64,000 nucleotides of DNA from Clostridia bacterium (GTDB lineage Bacteria > Bacillota > Clostridia > Oscillospirales > Acutalibacteraceae): positions 1-64,000 of the forward strand of contig JAFXFC010000021.1 of the NCBI GenBank assembly GCA_017513525.1, in the 5' to 3' direction. Made by a program: the position numbers and the translations under genes. Position 1 is the first letter of the stretch; each line of letters starts with the position of its first letter. The notes beneath the pieces were generated by a model that had not been told where the DNA came from, did not search any database, and saw nothing but the letters and a program-made list of their open reading frames with translations. Shown piece after piece: positions 7,885-16,231 of the stretch.

Positions 7885-7932
7885 TGGAAATATTAATTCT
7901 TATGTGATAGAATAAACTAAATTATGCTATCA
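7885..7932 (+). promoter_or_regulatory. Weak promoter with inverted repeat for the amino-sugar cluster
   Basis: TGGAAA at 7885-7890 and TAGAAT at 7908-7913 are spaced by 17 bases. The inverted repeat TGATAG (7906-7911) and CTATCA (7927-7932) straddles the start point, so it could be an operator. Both the -35 and the repeat are short, so this is tentative. Confidence 0.35.
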
Positions 7933-7948
7933 GAAAGAAGGTACTTAA

Positions 7949-9217
7949 ATGAGTGCGGATAAAAAAATAAGAATCGGAGCTGTAGGTATAAGCGGAAGAG
8001 GTTCAGGTATGCTTGAATTGTTGCTTGCCGTACCCGGAGTAGTTTGTCCTGCAGTATGTGATAAATATGAAGACAGAGCCCAAAGAGGTATTGAAATTGT
8101 CAAGAACTCAGAAAGCTATGACGGATATGAGGTTAATTCATATCTTGATTATGAAGAAATGCTCAAAACTGAAAAGCTTGACGCTCTTGTTGTTTTTACA
8201 ACATGGATCACTCATTCAAAAATTGCAATTGCAGGTATGAATGCAGGACTTAATGTTGCTATGGAAGTAGGCGGTGCCGCTTCAATAGAGGAGTGCTGGG
8301 AGCTTGTAAGAACAAGCGAAAGAACGGGTAAGTTCTGTATGCTTCTTGAAAACTGCTGTTATGACAGAAATGAAATGGCAGTATTCAATATGGTTAAAAA
8401 AGGTCTTTTCGGTGAAATTGTTCACTGTGAAGGCGGTTACAGACATGACCTTCGTGATGAAATAAGTCTTGGCAGAGAAAACAGACACGGAAGACTTTAT
8501 AATTTCCAGAACAGAAACGGTGAATTATATCCCACTCATCAGTTAGGCCCCATTTCAAAGGTTCTCGGTATTAACCGCGGAAACCGTTTCCTTTCTCTTG
8601 TATCAATGGCAAGTAAATCAAGAGGACTTAATCAGTGGATCAAGGACAATAAGGGCGAAGACTATGATATTTACGGTTATGATTTTGCCTGCGGTGATGT
8701 TGTAACAACAATTATCAAGTGTGCTCACGGGGAAACAATTACACTTACGCATGACTGCTGTCTGCCGAGACCCTATACAAGAAACTACATGGTACAGGGA
8801 ACAAAAGGCGTTTTCACCGATGTTGAAGATGATGCAAGCTGTGCTATAGAAGGTGTTACCGAATCTACACACGATTGGACAAAGTTTGAAGATATCAGAG
8901 AAAAATATGATCATCCTCTCTGGTCACAATATGAAAAGGCAGGCGTCAAGGCAGGTCACGGCGGTATGGACTATCTGGTGCTTTCCGCTTTTGTTGAAGC
9001 AGCAATGCTTGGCAAACAGCCTCCCATTGATGTGTATGACACAGCAGCATGGATGGCAATTACATGTCTTTCCGAGCAGTCTGTTGCAATGGGCGGCATG
9101 CCTGTTCCCATACCCGACTTTACAAACGGTATGTGGATAGACCGTGAACCCTACAGACGCGGTGTTTACTGCCTTGAAGAGGTTTGCGAGGATTTTTTCA
9201 CTGATGAGGAGGAATAA
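7949..9217 (+). CDS. GH109-like (Gfo/Idh/MocA-fold) alpha-N-acetylgalactosaminidase
   Basis: The 422-residue protein has an N-terminal NAD-binding Rossmann motif (GAVGISGRGSGM) and a Gfo/Idh/MocA C-terminal domain. The segments ELYPTHQLGPISKVL, NRGNRFLSLVSM and SKSRGLNQW match the GH109 family, which cleaves alpha-linked GalNAc by an NAD-dependent oxidation-elimination mechanism. Known GH109 enzymes are usually exported; this one has no signal peptide, so it is predicted to act in the cytoplasm on imported glycans. It starts a tight cluster (3, 20 and 21 base gaps) with a hexosamine kinase, a GH4 enzyme and the propeller fusion. A simple sugar dehydrogenase is the main alternative. Confidence 0.78.
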   Translation: MSADKKIRIGAVGISGRGSGMLELLLAVPGVVCPAVCDKYEDRAQRGIEIVKNSESYDGYEVNSYLDYEEMLKTEKLDALVVFTTWITHSKIAIAGMNAGLNVAMEVGGAASIEECWELVRTSERTGKFCMLLENCCYDRNEMAVFNMVKKGLFGEIVHCEGGYRHDLRDEISLGRENRHGRLYNFQNRNGELYPTHQLGPISKVLGINRGNRFLSLVSMASKSRGLNQWIKDNKGEDYDIYGYDFACGDVVTTIIKCAHGETITLTHDCCLPRPYTRNYMVQGTKGVFTDVEDDASCAIEGVTESTHDWTKFEDIREKYDHPLWSQYEKAGVKAGHGGMDYLVLSAFVEAAMLGKQPPIDVYDTAAWMAITCLSEQSVAMGGMPVPIPDFTNGMWIDREPYRRGVYCLEEVCEDFFTDEEE

Positions 9218-9220
9218 AAT

Positions 9221-10156
9221 ATGAGCTTTTACATAGGAATTGACGGCGGCGGTACAAAAACACAGTATGCGCTGTTCAATGAAAAAAAGGAAATGCTCTC
9301 AACCGTTAAAACTACGGGAAGCAATCATGAAAATCTTGAGGGCGCAATTCCCGAAGCAGCAGGAATAATCATGGGCGGTATTAATGATTTGCTTTCTGAA
9401 AACAAACTCGCTCTTTCAGATATCAGCCATATTCTTATGGCACTTGCAGGAATCGACCATCAGTATCAGTGCGATGAAATGACAGAAGAACTTAAAAAAC
9501 TCGGTCTCAATGTTCCTTTCTCAATTTATAATGACGGCTTTATCGTTGTAAAAGCAGGGCTTACGGGAAAAGCAGGTATCGGCTATAACTGCGGAACAGG
9601 CACTTGCTGTAACTCTGTGGGCATTGACGGAAAGCTTCTTCAGGTGGGCGGCTTCGGTGAGCTCTCAGGTGATGTCGGCGGCGGTCACTGGATTGCAAGA
9701 CAGACCTTCGGAAAACTCTATGATGACATTTGCCTTAAAATCAAGCATACCGAAATGACAGATAAGATAGTTGAAAATTTCGGAATTACAGCAGACAGAG
9801 ACGGAGTACTGTCTTTGATAGCCGATATGGAAGAAGAGGGCGATGATATTGTAAGAGATATGCTTGATATCTTCTTTGAAGCTCTTAATAACAAAGATAC
9901 TGCAGCACTTGAAATTGCTGATGTTATGGCCCTAAGAGGAGCTCAGTTTATATGTGCTCACATAAGAAATCAGAAATTTGATGATGAAGTGATACAGGTT
10001 GTGCTTTCCGGCTCAATGCACTGTAAGCTTCCTTCTGATGTTTATGTAAATAAGCTCATTGCAAAAACCGAGGAGCTCAGCGGCAGAAAGCTCGAATTTA
10101 TAAAGCTTCAGGTAGCTCCCGTTATGGGATGTATCAACTGGATGCTTGAAGACTGA
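9221..10156 (+). CDS. N-acetylglucosamine kinase (BadF/BadG/BcrA/BcrD ATPase family)
   Basis: The 311-residue protein has the ASKHA phosphate-binding motif DGGGTKTQYALF at the N-terminus, a second phosphate motif GIGYNCGTGTCC, the segment GDVGGGHWIARQ, and an adenosine-type motif VVLSGSMHCK near the C-terminus. Family members phosphorylate GlcNAc (mammalian NAGK type) or related sugars. It lies three bases after the GH109-like gene and opposite nagA, so the likely role is to make HexNAc-6-phosphate from freed HexNAc for NagA. Whether GlcNAc or GalNAc is the main substrate cannot be decided from sequence. Confidence 0.82.
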   Translation: MSFYIGIDGGGTKTQYALFNEKKEMLSTVKTTGSNHENLEGAIPEAAGIIMGGINDLLSENKLALSDISHILMALAGIDHQYQCDEMTEELKKLGLNVPFSIYNDGFIVVKAGLTGKAGIGYNCGTGTCCNSVGIDGKLLQVGGFGELSGDVGGGHWIARQTFGKLYDDICLKIKHTEMTDKIVENFGITADRDGVLSLIADMEEEGDDIVRDMLDIFFEALNNKDTAALEIADVMALRGAQFICAHIRNQKFDDEVIQVVLSGSMHCKLPSDVYVNKLIAKTEELSGRKLEFIKLQVAPVMGCINWMLED

Positions 10157-10176
10157 TAAGAAAGAAGGAAATAGCG

Positions 10177-11460
10177 ATGAAAGAAATTAATGTTACCGTT
10201 ATAGGTTCAGGCAGTACTTATTGTCCCGAGCTCGTTGACGGATTTTTACAGAGACAGGATTCTCTCAAATTAAAGCGTCTTGTTCTTATGGATATTGATG
10301 ACAGAAAGAGAAATATTGTAGGCTCTCTTTGCGAAAGAATGATAAAGGCTGCAGGTATGGATACCGAGGTTGTTATGACAGATAATCTTGACGATGCTCT
10401 TCCCGGTGCAGATTTCGTTGTAACTCAGATTCGTGTAGGTAAGCTTCCTTGCAGATATCTTGATGAATCTATTCCTGTAAAATACGGTCTTATCGGACAG
10501 GAAACCACAGGTATCGGCGGCTTCTTTAAGGCTCTTCGTACTATTCCTGTTATCGGTAACATCTGTAAGAAAATTGAAGAGCTTTGTCCCGATGCATGGC
10601 TTATCAACTTTACCAATCCCTCAGGTATCATCACAGACTTTGTTCTTAATAACACAAATGTTAAGTGCATAGGGCTTTGCAATGTGCCCATTGATATGAT
10701 TGATGATGTTAAAGAAGCAGTAGGCGAGGATGCAGATGTTACATATCTCGGACTTAATCATTTAAGCTGGATAACTTCCGTTATGAAGGATGGCGAGGAT
10801 GTTCTTTATAAGCTTTTTGACGAAGGCTTTGCTCCAAAGGTAATGGCAAACATTGTTGATGACGGTTTTGATCCTGACTGTCTTCGTGCCTGCGGCGGTT
10901 GGCCCTCATCATATCTTCAGTATTACTACAATCGTGAAGATAAAATCAAGCATCTTAAAGAGGACAAAAAGAGCCGTGCACAGGTTTGTATGGATATCGA
11001 GGAACAGCTTCTTAAAATGTATCAGGATGAAGAGCTTTGCATAAAGCCGGCTCTTCTTGATAAGCGCGGCGGTCATAAGTATTCTCTTGCAGCCTGCTCA
11101 CTTATTGATTCTATCGCAAATGATATAAACGATGTTCATGTAGTAAATGTTCTCAATAACGGAACACTTCCCTTTATGAAGGATGATGATGTTGTTGAAG
11201 TAGCAGCTCGTATCGGCGCAGACGGTGCAAAGCCCGTGCCCGTAAGAAAGACATGGAATCGTCATATAGAAGGACTTATGACAGTTGTTAAAACTTATGA
11301 AAAGTACACTGTTGAAGCTGGTATGAATGGTGATGATCGTGCCGCATATAATGCAATGATGGTTCATCCTCTTATCGGTGATTTCAAAAAAGCCCGTGAT
11401 TGTTATGAAGAAATGAAGGATGCCCACAGAGAGTTTTTACCTCAGTTTCTCGGAAAATAA
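10177..11460 (+). CDS. GH4 family 6-phospho-beta-glucosidase-like enzyme
   Basis: GH4 enzymes hydrolyse phosphorylated or free glycosides by an NAD- and divalent-metal-dependent redox mechanism. The 427-residue protein shows the NAD-binding VIGSGSTYCPELVDGF, the LIGQETTGIGGFF segment, NFTNPSG, the metal-ligand Cys in GLCNVP, and the metal-ligand His in LNHLSWI. These features fit the 6-phospho-beta-glucosidase group. In this cluster the substrate may be a phosphorylated HexNAc-containing disaccharide, which is inference. No PTS component is encoded nearby, so the source of any 6-phosphorylated substrate is unclear; the upstream kinase is one candidate. Confidence 0.85.
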   Translation: MKEINVTVIGSGSTYCPELVDGFLQRQDSLKLKRLVLMDIDDRKRNIVGSLCERMIKAAGMDTEVVMTDNLDDALPGADFVVTQIRVGKLPCRYLDESIPVKYGLIGQETTGIGGFFKALRTIPVIGNICKKIEELCPDAWLINFTNPSGIITDFVLNNTNVKCIGLCNVPIDMIDDVKEAVGEDADVTYLGLNHLSWITSVMKDGEDVLYKLFDEGFAPKVMANIVDDGFDPDCLRACGGWPSSYLQYYYNREDKIKHLKEDKKSRAQVCMDIEEQLLKMYQDEELCIKPALLDKRGGHKYSLAACSLIDSIANDINDVHVVNVLNNGTLPFMKDDDVVEVAARIGADGAKPVPVRKTWNRHIEGLMTVVKTYEKYTVEAGMNGDDRAAYNAMMVHPLIGDFKKARDCYEEMKDAHREFLPQFLGK

Positions 11461-11481
11461 AACTTAAGGTGGAAAAAATTT

Positions 11482-13584
11482 ATGAGTTTTTATTCTCTTA
11501 AAACAAAGAAAACTCCTCAGAAGGTACGGACACTTTTTACTGTAGGAAAAGGACTTCCTTGTGATAGTGTGACACGCCTTGCTTACGGAAAAGACGGAGT
11601 ATTATTCGCAGGTACTGAAAAAGGACTTGCATATTTTAACGGTAGTGAATTCTCTGTTCTTGAGGGAATTACAGAAAAGGTCACAGCACTATATTTTTCA
11701 AAAAATGATATATTATATGTCGGAACACCTGTTTCTGTATATACCGTAAAAGAGTTTGTTGTTACAGGCAGACAGGAGTTTCCTGATTCCGTAGTAGATA
11801 TAGCAAGGGACTCAAACGGTGATATATGGCTTGCAACTGTCAGCACCTGCTATAAGCTTACTGACGGTGTGTTTAACAGATTTCAGCGATTTGATTTTGA
11901 AAGCACTCATTGTATGACTGCATTCGGTGACAGAGAAGTCTTTGCTGCTTGTGATAAGGCACTTTTAGTGCTTCACGGAAAACGTCCCCGTTGGAGTACA
12001 CTTATTCCGGGTATGTGCAAAGCCCCCTCGGGTATAAGAACACTTTCAAGCGATTCACTCGGATATGTGTGGGTAGGTACCAATGAAGGTGTTTATCTTT
12101 ATGACGGAAAAAGTGAGTGGATAACTCCCTCAGAGTTTGATTTCTTCCCGAAGTGTCCCATAAACAGAATTGTTTTCGGTTCTGACGGCACTTTCTATTT
12201 CGCAACAGAAATCGGTCTTTATGTTGTAAACGGCTGGAAAACGAGATTTTTAGGAAAGGGCAGATATCTTGCTTCCGAAAAAGCTATTGATGTGGCTGTT
12301 AAAGAAGATAATAGTGAATATTGGATAGCAACCGATAAGGGACTTTCAAGAATTGAGCTCAGAATGATGTCGCTTTCCGAAAAGGCAGCGTATTATGAAA
12401 GCAAAATGCCATGCTTTAACAGAGAAGATTATTATGCGGGGGCTTATATGTCCGATATTTCCGTTCCTTTGGAAGAAAGCACAAATGAGATTTCCGATAA
12501 TGACGGATTGTGGTCTGCTTTATATCTTGGTGCATTATGCTTCAAATATAAAAAGACAGGTGATATTGCTGCAAAAGAACAGGCAAGAAAAACAATGAAG
12601 GCACTTCTCAAGCTTCAGAATATTACCGGCATCAGCGGTTTCCCTGCACGTGCTTACCGCCGTCCCGGAGAACATCGTTTTGGTGACGGACACCACGAAT
12701 GGCATCGTGTTGAGGATGAAAAGGGTCCTCTTGAATGGAAGGGCGAAACCTCCTCGGATGAGCTTGTAGGTCATTATTTCGCAGCTGCTTATTATTCGGA
12801 TATGATAGCAGATGATGATGAGAAAAAGGAAATTGCAGAGTCAATAAAGAGGATAACAGATCATCTGATTGCTAACGGCTACACCCTCTGTGATGTTGAC
12901 GGACTTCCCACAACATGGGCTCATTTCGGTCCGCAGGAACTCAATGATGAAGAGCTTTGGTGTTGGGAAAAGGGCATTAATTCTCTCGAACTGATTGCAT
13001 TTATGCGAATTACAGAGCATCTTACAGGTGATGATAAATACGGTGCAATTGCAGATGAACTTATAAAGAAGCATCATTACGGAATGAATCTTCTTATGTA
13101 TAAGCGTTATGACAGCTATGCTAATCATATCGATGATCTTCTCGGTATTCTTTCAATTCTGCCGTTACTCGAATATGAGAAAAATCCCGATATGAGAAGA
13201 TATCTTCTTTTAGCGCTCAGACGTCATTATAATTATGAAAAGATTGAGCATTATCCGCTTTTTGCTTTTGCAAACGCGCTTTATACGGGCGGTCACGCTA
13301 ATATCGAAGAATGTATCGAAACACTTGAGGATTATTCTCTTGATTTGCTTGATTATAAGACTGATCACACGATCCGTCCCGATGTGGAAATAAATTACGG
13401 TCCCGAGGAATTCGGTGACGGTCCTCAGGCACTTCATGCGTTTCCTGCTGACGAAAGAGTTCTCGGCTGTCTTTCTTATGAAGCATTCTGTATAAAAGGC
13501 GGATACGATACAAGATATATTGAACCCTCCGAATGGCTTCTTAATTACTGGATGGGTGTATATTACGGAATGATAGAAGAATAA
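11482..13584 (+). CDS. Cytoplasmic beta-propeller fused to an alpha/alpha-barrel domain
   Basis: The 700-residue protein has two parts. Residues about 15-295 form repeated blades with the pattern of two-component-regulator propeller repeats (for example GVLFAGTEKGLAYFNG, YVWVGTNEGVYLYDG, EYWIATDKGLSRIE). Residues about 310-700 are helical and resemble an (alpha/alpha)-barrel hydrolase-like domain, with conserved-looking SSDELVGHYFAAAYYSD, GLPTTWAHFGP, WCWEKGINSLELIAFM and a Tyr/His-rich tail. There is no signal peptide or membrane segment, unlike most propeller sensors, which are periplasmic. It is the last gene of the amino-sugar cluster. Enzymatic activity is not established; a glycan-binding hydrolase or lyase is the main guess. 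Confidence 0.6.
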   Translation: MSFYSLKTKKTPQKVRTLFTVGKGLPCDSVTRLAYGKDGVLFAGTEKGLAYFNGSEFSVLEGITEKVTALYFSKNDILYVGTPVSVYTVKEFVVTGRQEFPDSVVDIARDSNGDIWLATVSTCYKLTDGVFNRFQRFDFESTHCMTAFGDREVFAACDKALLVLHGKRPRWSTLIPGMCKAPSGIRTLSSDSLGYVWVGTNEGVYLYDGKSEWITPSEFDFFPKCPINRIVFGSDGTFYFATEIGLYVVNGWKTRFLGKGRYLASEKAIDVAVKEDNSEYWIATDKGLSRIELRMMSLSEKAAYYESKMPCFNREDYYAGAYMSDISVPLEESTNEISDNDGLWSALYLGALCFKYKKTGDIAAKEQARKTMKALLKLQNITGISGFPARAYRRPGEHRFGDGHHEWHRVEDEKGPLEWKGETSSDELVGHYFAAAYYSDMIADDDEKKEIAESIKRITDHLIANGYTLCDVDGLPTTWAHFGPQELNDEELWCWEKGINSLELIAFMRITEHLTGDDKYGAIADELIKKHHYGMNLLMYKRYDSYANHIDDLLGILSILPLLEYEKNPDMRRYLLLALRRHYNYEKIEHYPLFAFANALYTGGHANIEECIETLEDYSLDLLDYKTDHTIRPDVEINYGPEEFGDGPQALHAFPADERVLGCLSYEAFCIKGGYDTRYIEPSEWLLNYWMGVYYGMIEE

Positions 13585-13623
13585 AAAAATTGCAGGACAC
13601 AAAAAGTGTCCTGCAATTTTTTT
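13583..13623 (+). terminator. Strong terminator of the amino-sugar cluster
   Basis: An 18-base A-rich arm at 13583-13600 ending GCAGGACAC pairs fully with GTGTCCTGC plus a T run at 13606-13623, with a five-base loop. The symmetrical A and T runs mean it can also serve the convergent gene ending at 13629. Confidence 0.9.
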
Positions 13624-13628
13624 GAATG

Positions 13629-14063
13629 CTACTGATTGATAAAACTTTTCAGCTGATTATAAAATTCAAGTGTTTCTTCATTAGTTTCTTTGCTTATAAC
13701 AAGCACTTTTTTGTTAATGTCTGTTATAGCAATACATGAAGTGCATTTTGTGTAAGAATATCTTAAATATTTGCCGAAGGCATCGTTTTCGAATACGCCC
13801 ATCAACAACTTCATTGAGCCGAAGCCGGATGTTCTTGAGCCTTTTGAGTCTGTTTCGGTATACTCAATTGATTCAATATCCTTTAATAATACTGAATACT
13901 CAGACCAATACGGGGAAGATATTTCAAGTTTTTCTTCATTTACAGAAAACTCAATTTTTCCCGTGTTGGTTATTAATAACACGAAAGAAAAAATCACAAG
14001 AAGAAAAACGGCAACAAAAATATTAACTTTTTTATCAAAGGATGAAAGCTTTTTATCTGCCAT
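13629..14063 (-). CDS. Membrane-anchored PH-like domain protein
   Basis: The 144-residue protein has an N-terminal membrane helix (about residues 14-34, VNIFVAVFLLVIFSFVLLI) followed by a beta-rich domain with alternating hydrophobic residues and a C-terminal helix, the layout of bacterial pleckstrin-homology-like proteins. No catalytic motif is seen. It follows the GH78 gene by seven bases, so it is the third gene of a lacZ-GH78 operon. A function is unknown; a link to glycan use rests on position only. Confidence 0.5.
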   Translation of the reverse strand: MADKKLSSFDKKVNIFVAVFLLVIFSFVLLITNTGKIEFSVNEEKLEISSPYWSEYSVLLKDIESIEYTETDSKGSRTSGFGSMKLLMGVFENDAFGKYLRYSYTKCTSCIAITDINKKVLVISKETNEETLEFYNQLKSFINQ

Positions 14064-14070
14064 AATTTTT

Positions 14071-16227
14071 TTATTTGATGGTGATTTCTCCCGTAACCTC
14101 TGTTTTTATATTTCTGTTGCCTTTGCTGTCAGTTGAAATATCAACAGTTATATCTCCCCATTTTGTTCTCATTGTACCTTTGACATTTTTGAGTTCAGCG
14201 ATATTTGCGGGATTTATTGTGATTTCTTTATAGCCGGCTTTATCTTCCAATCTCTTAATACCAAGAATATCGCTGAAGAAATATTCTACTATTGCGCCGA
14301 ACATGGGATGACATCTTGAATCACAGCCGTCCCAATTTTCCCAAAGAGTAGTAGCACCGTGCTTTTTCATATTGTAAAAGGATGTTATTTCTTCATTAAT
14401 AAGAAGCTTGAAAGCAATATCACCTTTACCGAGACTAAATAACATTCTTATAACAAGGTCAGTTCCGAAAATACCCGTATCGAAGGTGAGAAGAGAAGAA
14501 TATTTATTGATAAAATTATTTCTTGTTCTTTCATCGCCAAGACCAATATCAAGAGCGAAGGCATCTGCGCCCTGCTTTCCTTCACAGAAGCTGCCTGTCG
14601 CTTGATCATAAAAATGTCTGATAATCGCTTTTTTGCATTTTTCTGATAATTCATTATAGAAAGTTACTTCATCTGTAATACCTAAAATTTCAGCAGTTTC
14701 TGCAGTCATTTCGGCGCACTTTGTGAGGAAGTATGTATTAACAAAGGCTTCGGGAATAGTGACCTTGTTTCCGAGAGGACACCAGTCACCGAGACACCAA
14801 CCACCCGGTTCTTCACTTGTGACAATGCCGTCTTCACAGTGGTTTATCATATATTTCAGATATGCTTTCATGGAATCATAAGATTCCTCTAAAATTGAAA
14901 TATCATTATAGAACTTATAGTATCTGTAGGGGACAATACAAGCTGCACCGCCCCAGCCGCCGGGACCTCCGCCACCTCCGTAGAAGGGTGCCGTGTGTTG
15001 AACATGACCGCCGACTTTATCCTGACAGTCTCTGATATCAGCCATCCACTTTTTATACATTTCTCTTGCATCAAAAACGCTCATTACAGCGCCGCAAGTC
15101 AGTTGTCCGTCACCTGTATATCCCAAGCGTTCTCTGTGAGGGCAGTCTGATGGAATACAGCCGTGAATATTGGCATTCTGTGTTTTTACATAAGCGTCAA
15201 ATATCCACTGAAGAGTTTCATTATCGCAGGTAAAATCAGATATCTTCTTAATATCTGTCTGTATAACTCGGTATTCTTTTATATGGCAAATTCCCGTAAC
15301 TTCAATGTATCTTGCTGCATGCCAGGTAAAATGCGGATGAAACTCCTGATCTTTTGCATTCATATCATAAACAAAATGGTCTCTCTGCATTCTTGAAGTG
15401 CCGCCGCAGTAATGGAACTGTAAGCTGCCGTCCTCGTTCAATTCATCTGCATAGCGAAGAGTTGCTCTCTCGTTGTTTCTTGCATTTTCATCAAAGACAA
15501 GAACAGCATAGCCTGCCGCAAGTTCACCGATATCATAAATTTTTGTGTCACCGAATTCATAAATCACTTTCGGTTCGATTGTTCTTATAACCTTATCAGA
15601 GGGGAAGAAGCATTGCTCTAAAACGGTTTCGGGAGGTGTTCTTACTTTTGAATTTTCCCAAGAACTGTCGTCAAATTCAGCAGTTTTCCAACCAATCGGA
15701 TAAAGTCTGGCATCGTGATATTCTCCGTAATAAAGGCTTGTTTCAAGAATATAACTTTTTCTCCATTTTGTGTTATCGGAAGATGAGTTTATAAATGTAA
15801 CATTTCCGTTATTATCGGTAAGTTTAATCGAAAAGACAAGTGTGTTATCTCCCCAGTAAGGCATTCCCTCATTGGGACTTTCGTGCTGACCGTACCAACC
15901 GGCACCGATATGAGCTGCAAGAATGTTGCTGCTGTCTGTGAGGGAAGATGTAATATCATACTTGTAATAATAAATTCTATGTGAAAGCGTGTCAAAAATA
16001 GGCATATGTATCTTTGAAAGATCTCGCTTTTCATAATCTGTCATTGCAGGGATAAAATGCTCGTCAGATACTCTTTTCCCATTTATATATGCCTCAAAAT
16101 AACCGAGTGCAGTAATATAAAGCGTGGCTTCTTTGATATCGTTGCAGCAGAATGCTGTTCTCGTAAGAACAGCATCCATACCGGGATAGGTGAGCCAAGA
16201 GCAATTCTTGAAAATTTCAGAACTCAT
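14071..16227 (-). CDS. GH78 alpha-L-rhamnosidase
   Basis: GH78 enzymes release terminal L-rhamnose from plant glycosides and polysaccharides. The 718-residue protein has the family layout: an N-terminal beta domain, then an (alpha/alpha)6 barrel with the hallmark DCPHRERLGYTGDGQ carrying catalytic acidic residues, followed by YKKWMADIRDCQ and the conserved GATTLWENWDG segment, and a C-terminal beta sandwich. No signal peptide is present, so it is predicted to be intracellular. It starts four bases after the lacZ stop and its ribosome binding site overlaps the lacZ end, so the two are co-translated. Confidence 0.9.
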   Translation of the reverse strand: MSSEIFKNCSWLTYPGMDAVLTRTAFCCNDIKEATLYITALGYFEAYINGKRVSDEHFIPAMTDYEKRDLSKIHMPIFDTLSHRIYYYKYDITSSLTDSSNILAAHIGAGWYGQHESPNEGMPYWGDNTLVFSIKLTDNNGNVTFINSSSDNTKWRKSYILETSLYYGEYHDARLYPIGWKTAEFDDSSWENSKVRTPPETVLEQCFFPSDKVIRTIEPKVIYEFGDTKIYDIGELAAGYAVLVFDENARNNERATLRYADELNEDGSLQFHYCGGTSRMQRDHFVYDMNAKDQEFHPHFTWHAARYIEVTGICHIKEYRVIQTDIKKISDFTCDNETLQWIFDAYVKTQNANIHGCIPSDCPHRERLGYTGDGQLTCGAVMSVFDAREMYKKWMADIRDCQDKVGGHVQHTAPFYGGGGGPGGWGGAACIVPYRYYKFYNDISILEESYDSMKAYLKYMINHCEDGIVTSEEPGGWCLGDWCPLGNKVTIPEAFVNTYFLTKCAEMTAETAEILGITDEVTFYNELSEKCKKAIIRHFYDQATGSFCEGKQGADAFALDIGLGDERTRNNFINKYSSLLTFDTGIFGTDLVIRMLFSLGKGDIAFKLLINEEITSFYNMKKHGATTLWENWDGCDSRCHPMFGAIVEYFFSDILGIKRLEDKAGYKEITINPANIAELKNVKGTMRTKWGDITVDISTDSKGNRNIKTEVTGEITIK

Positions 16228-16231
16228 AATT

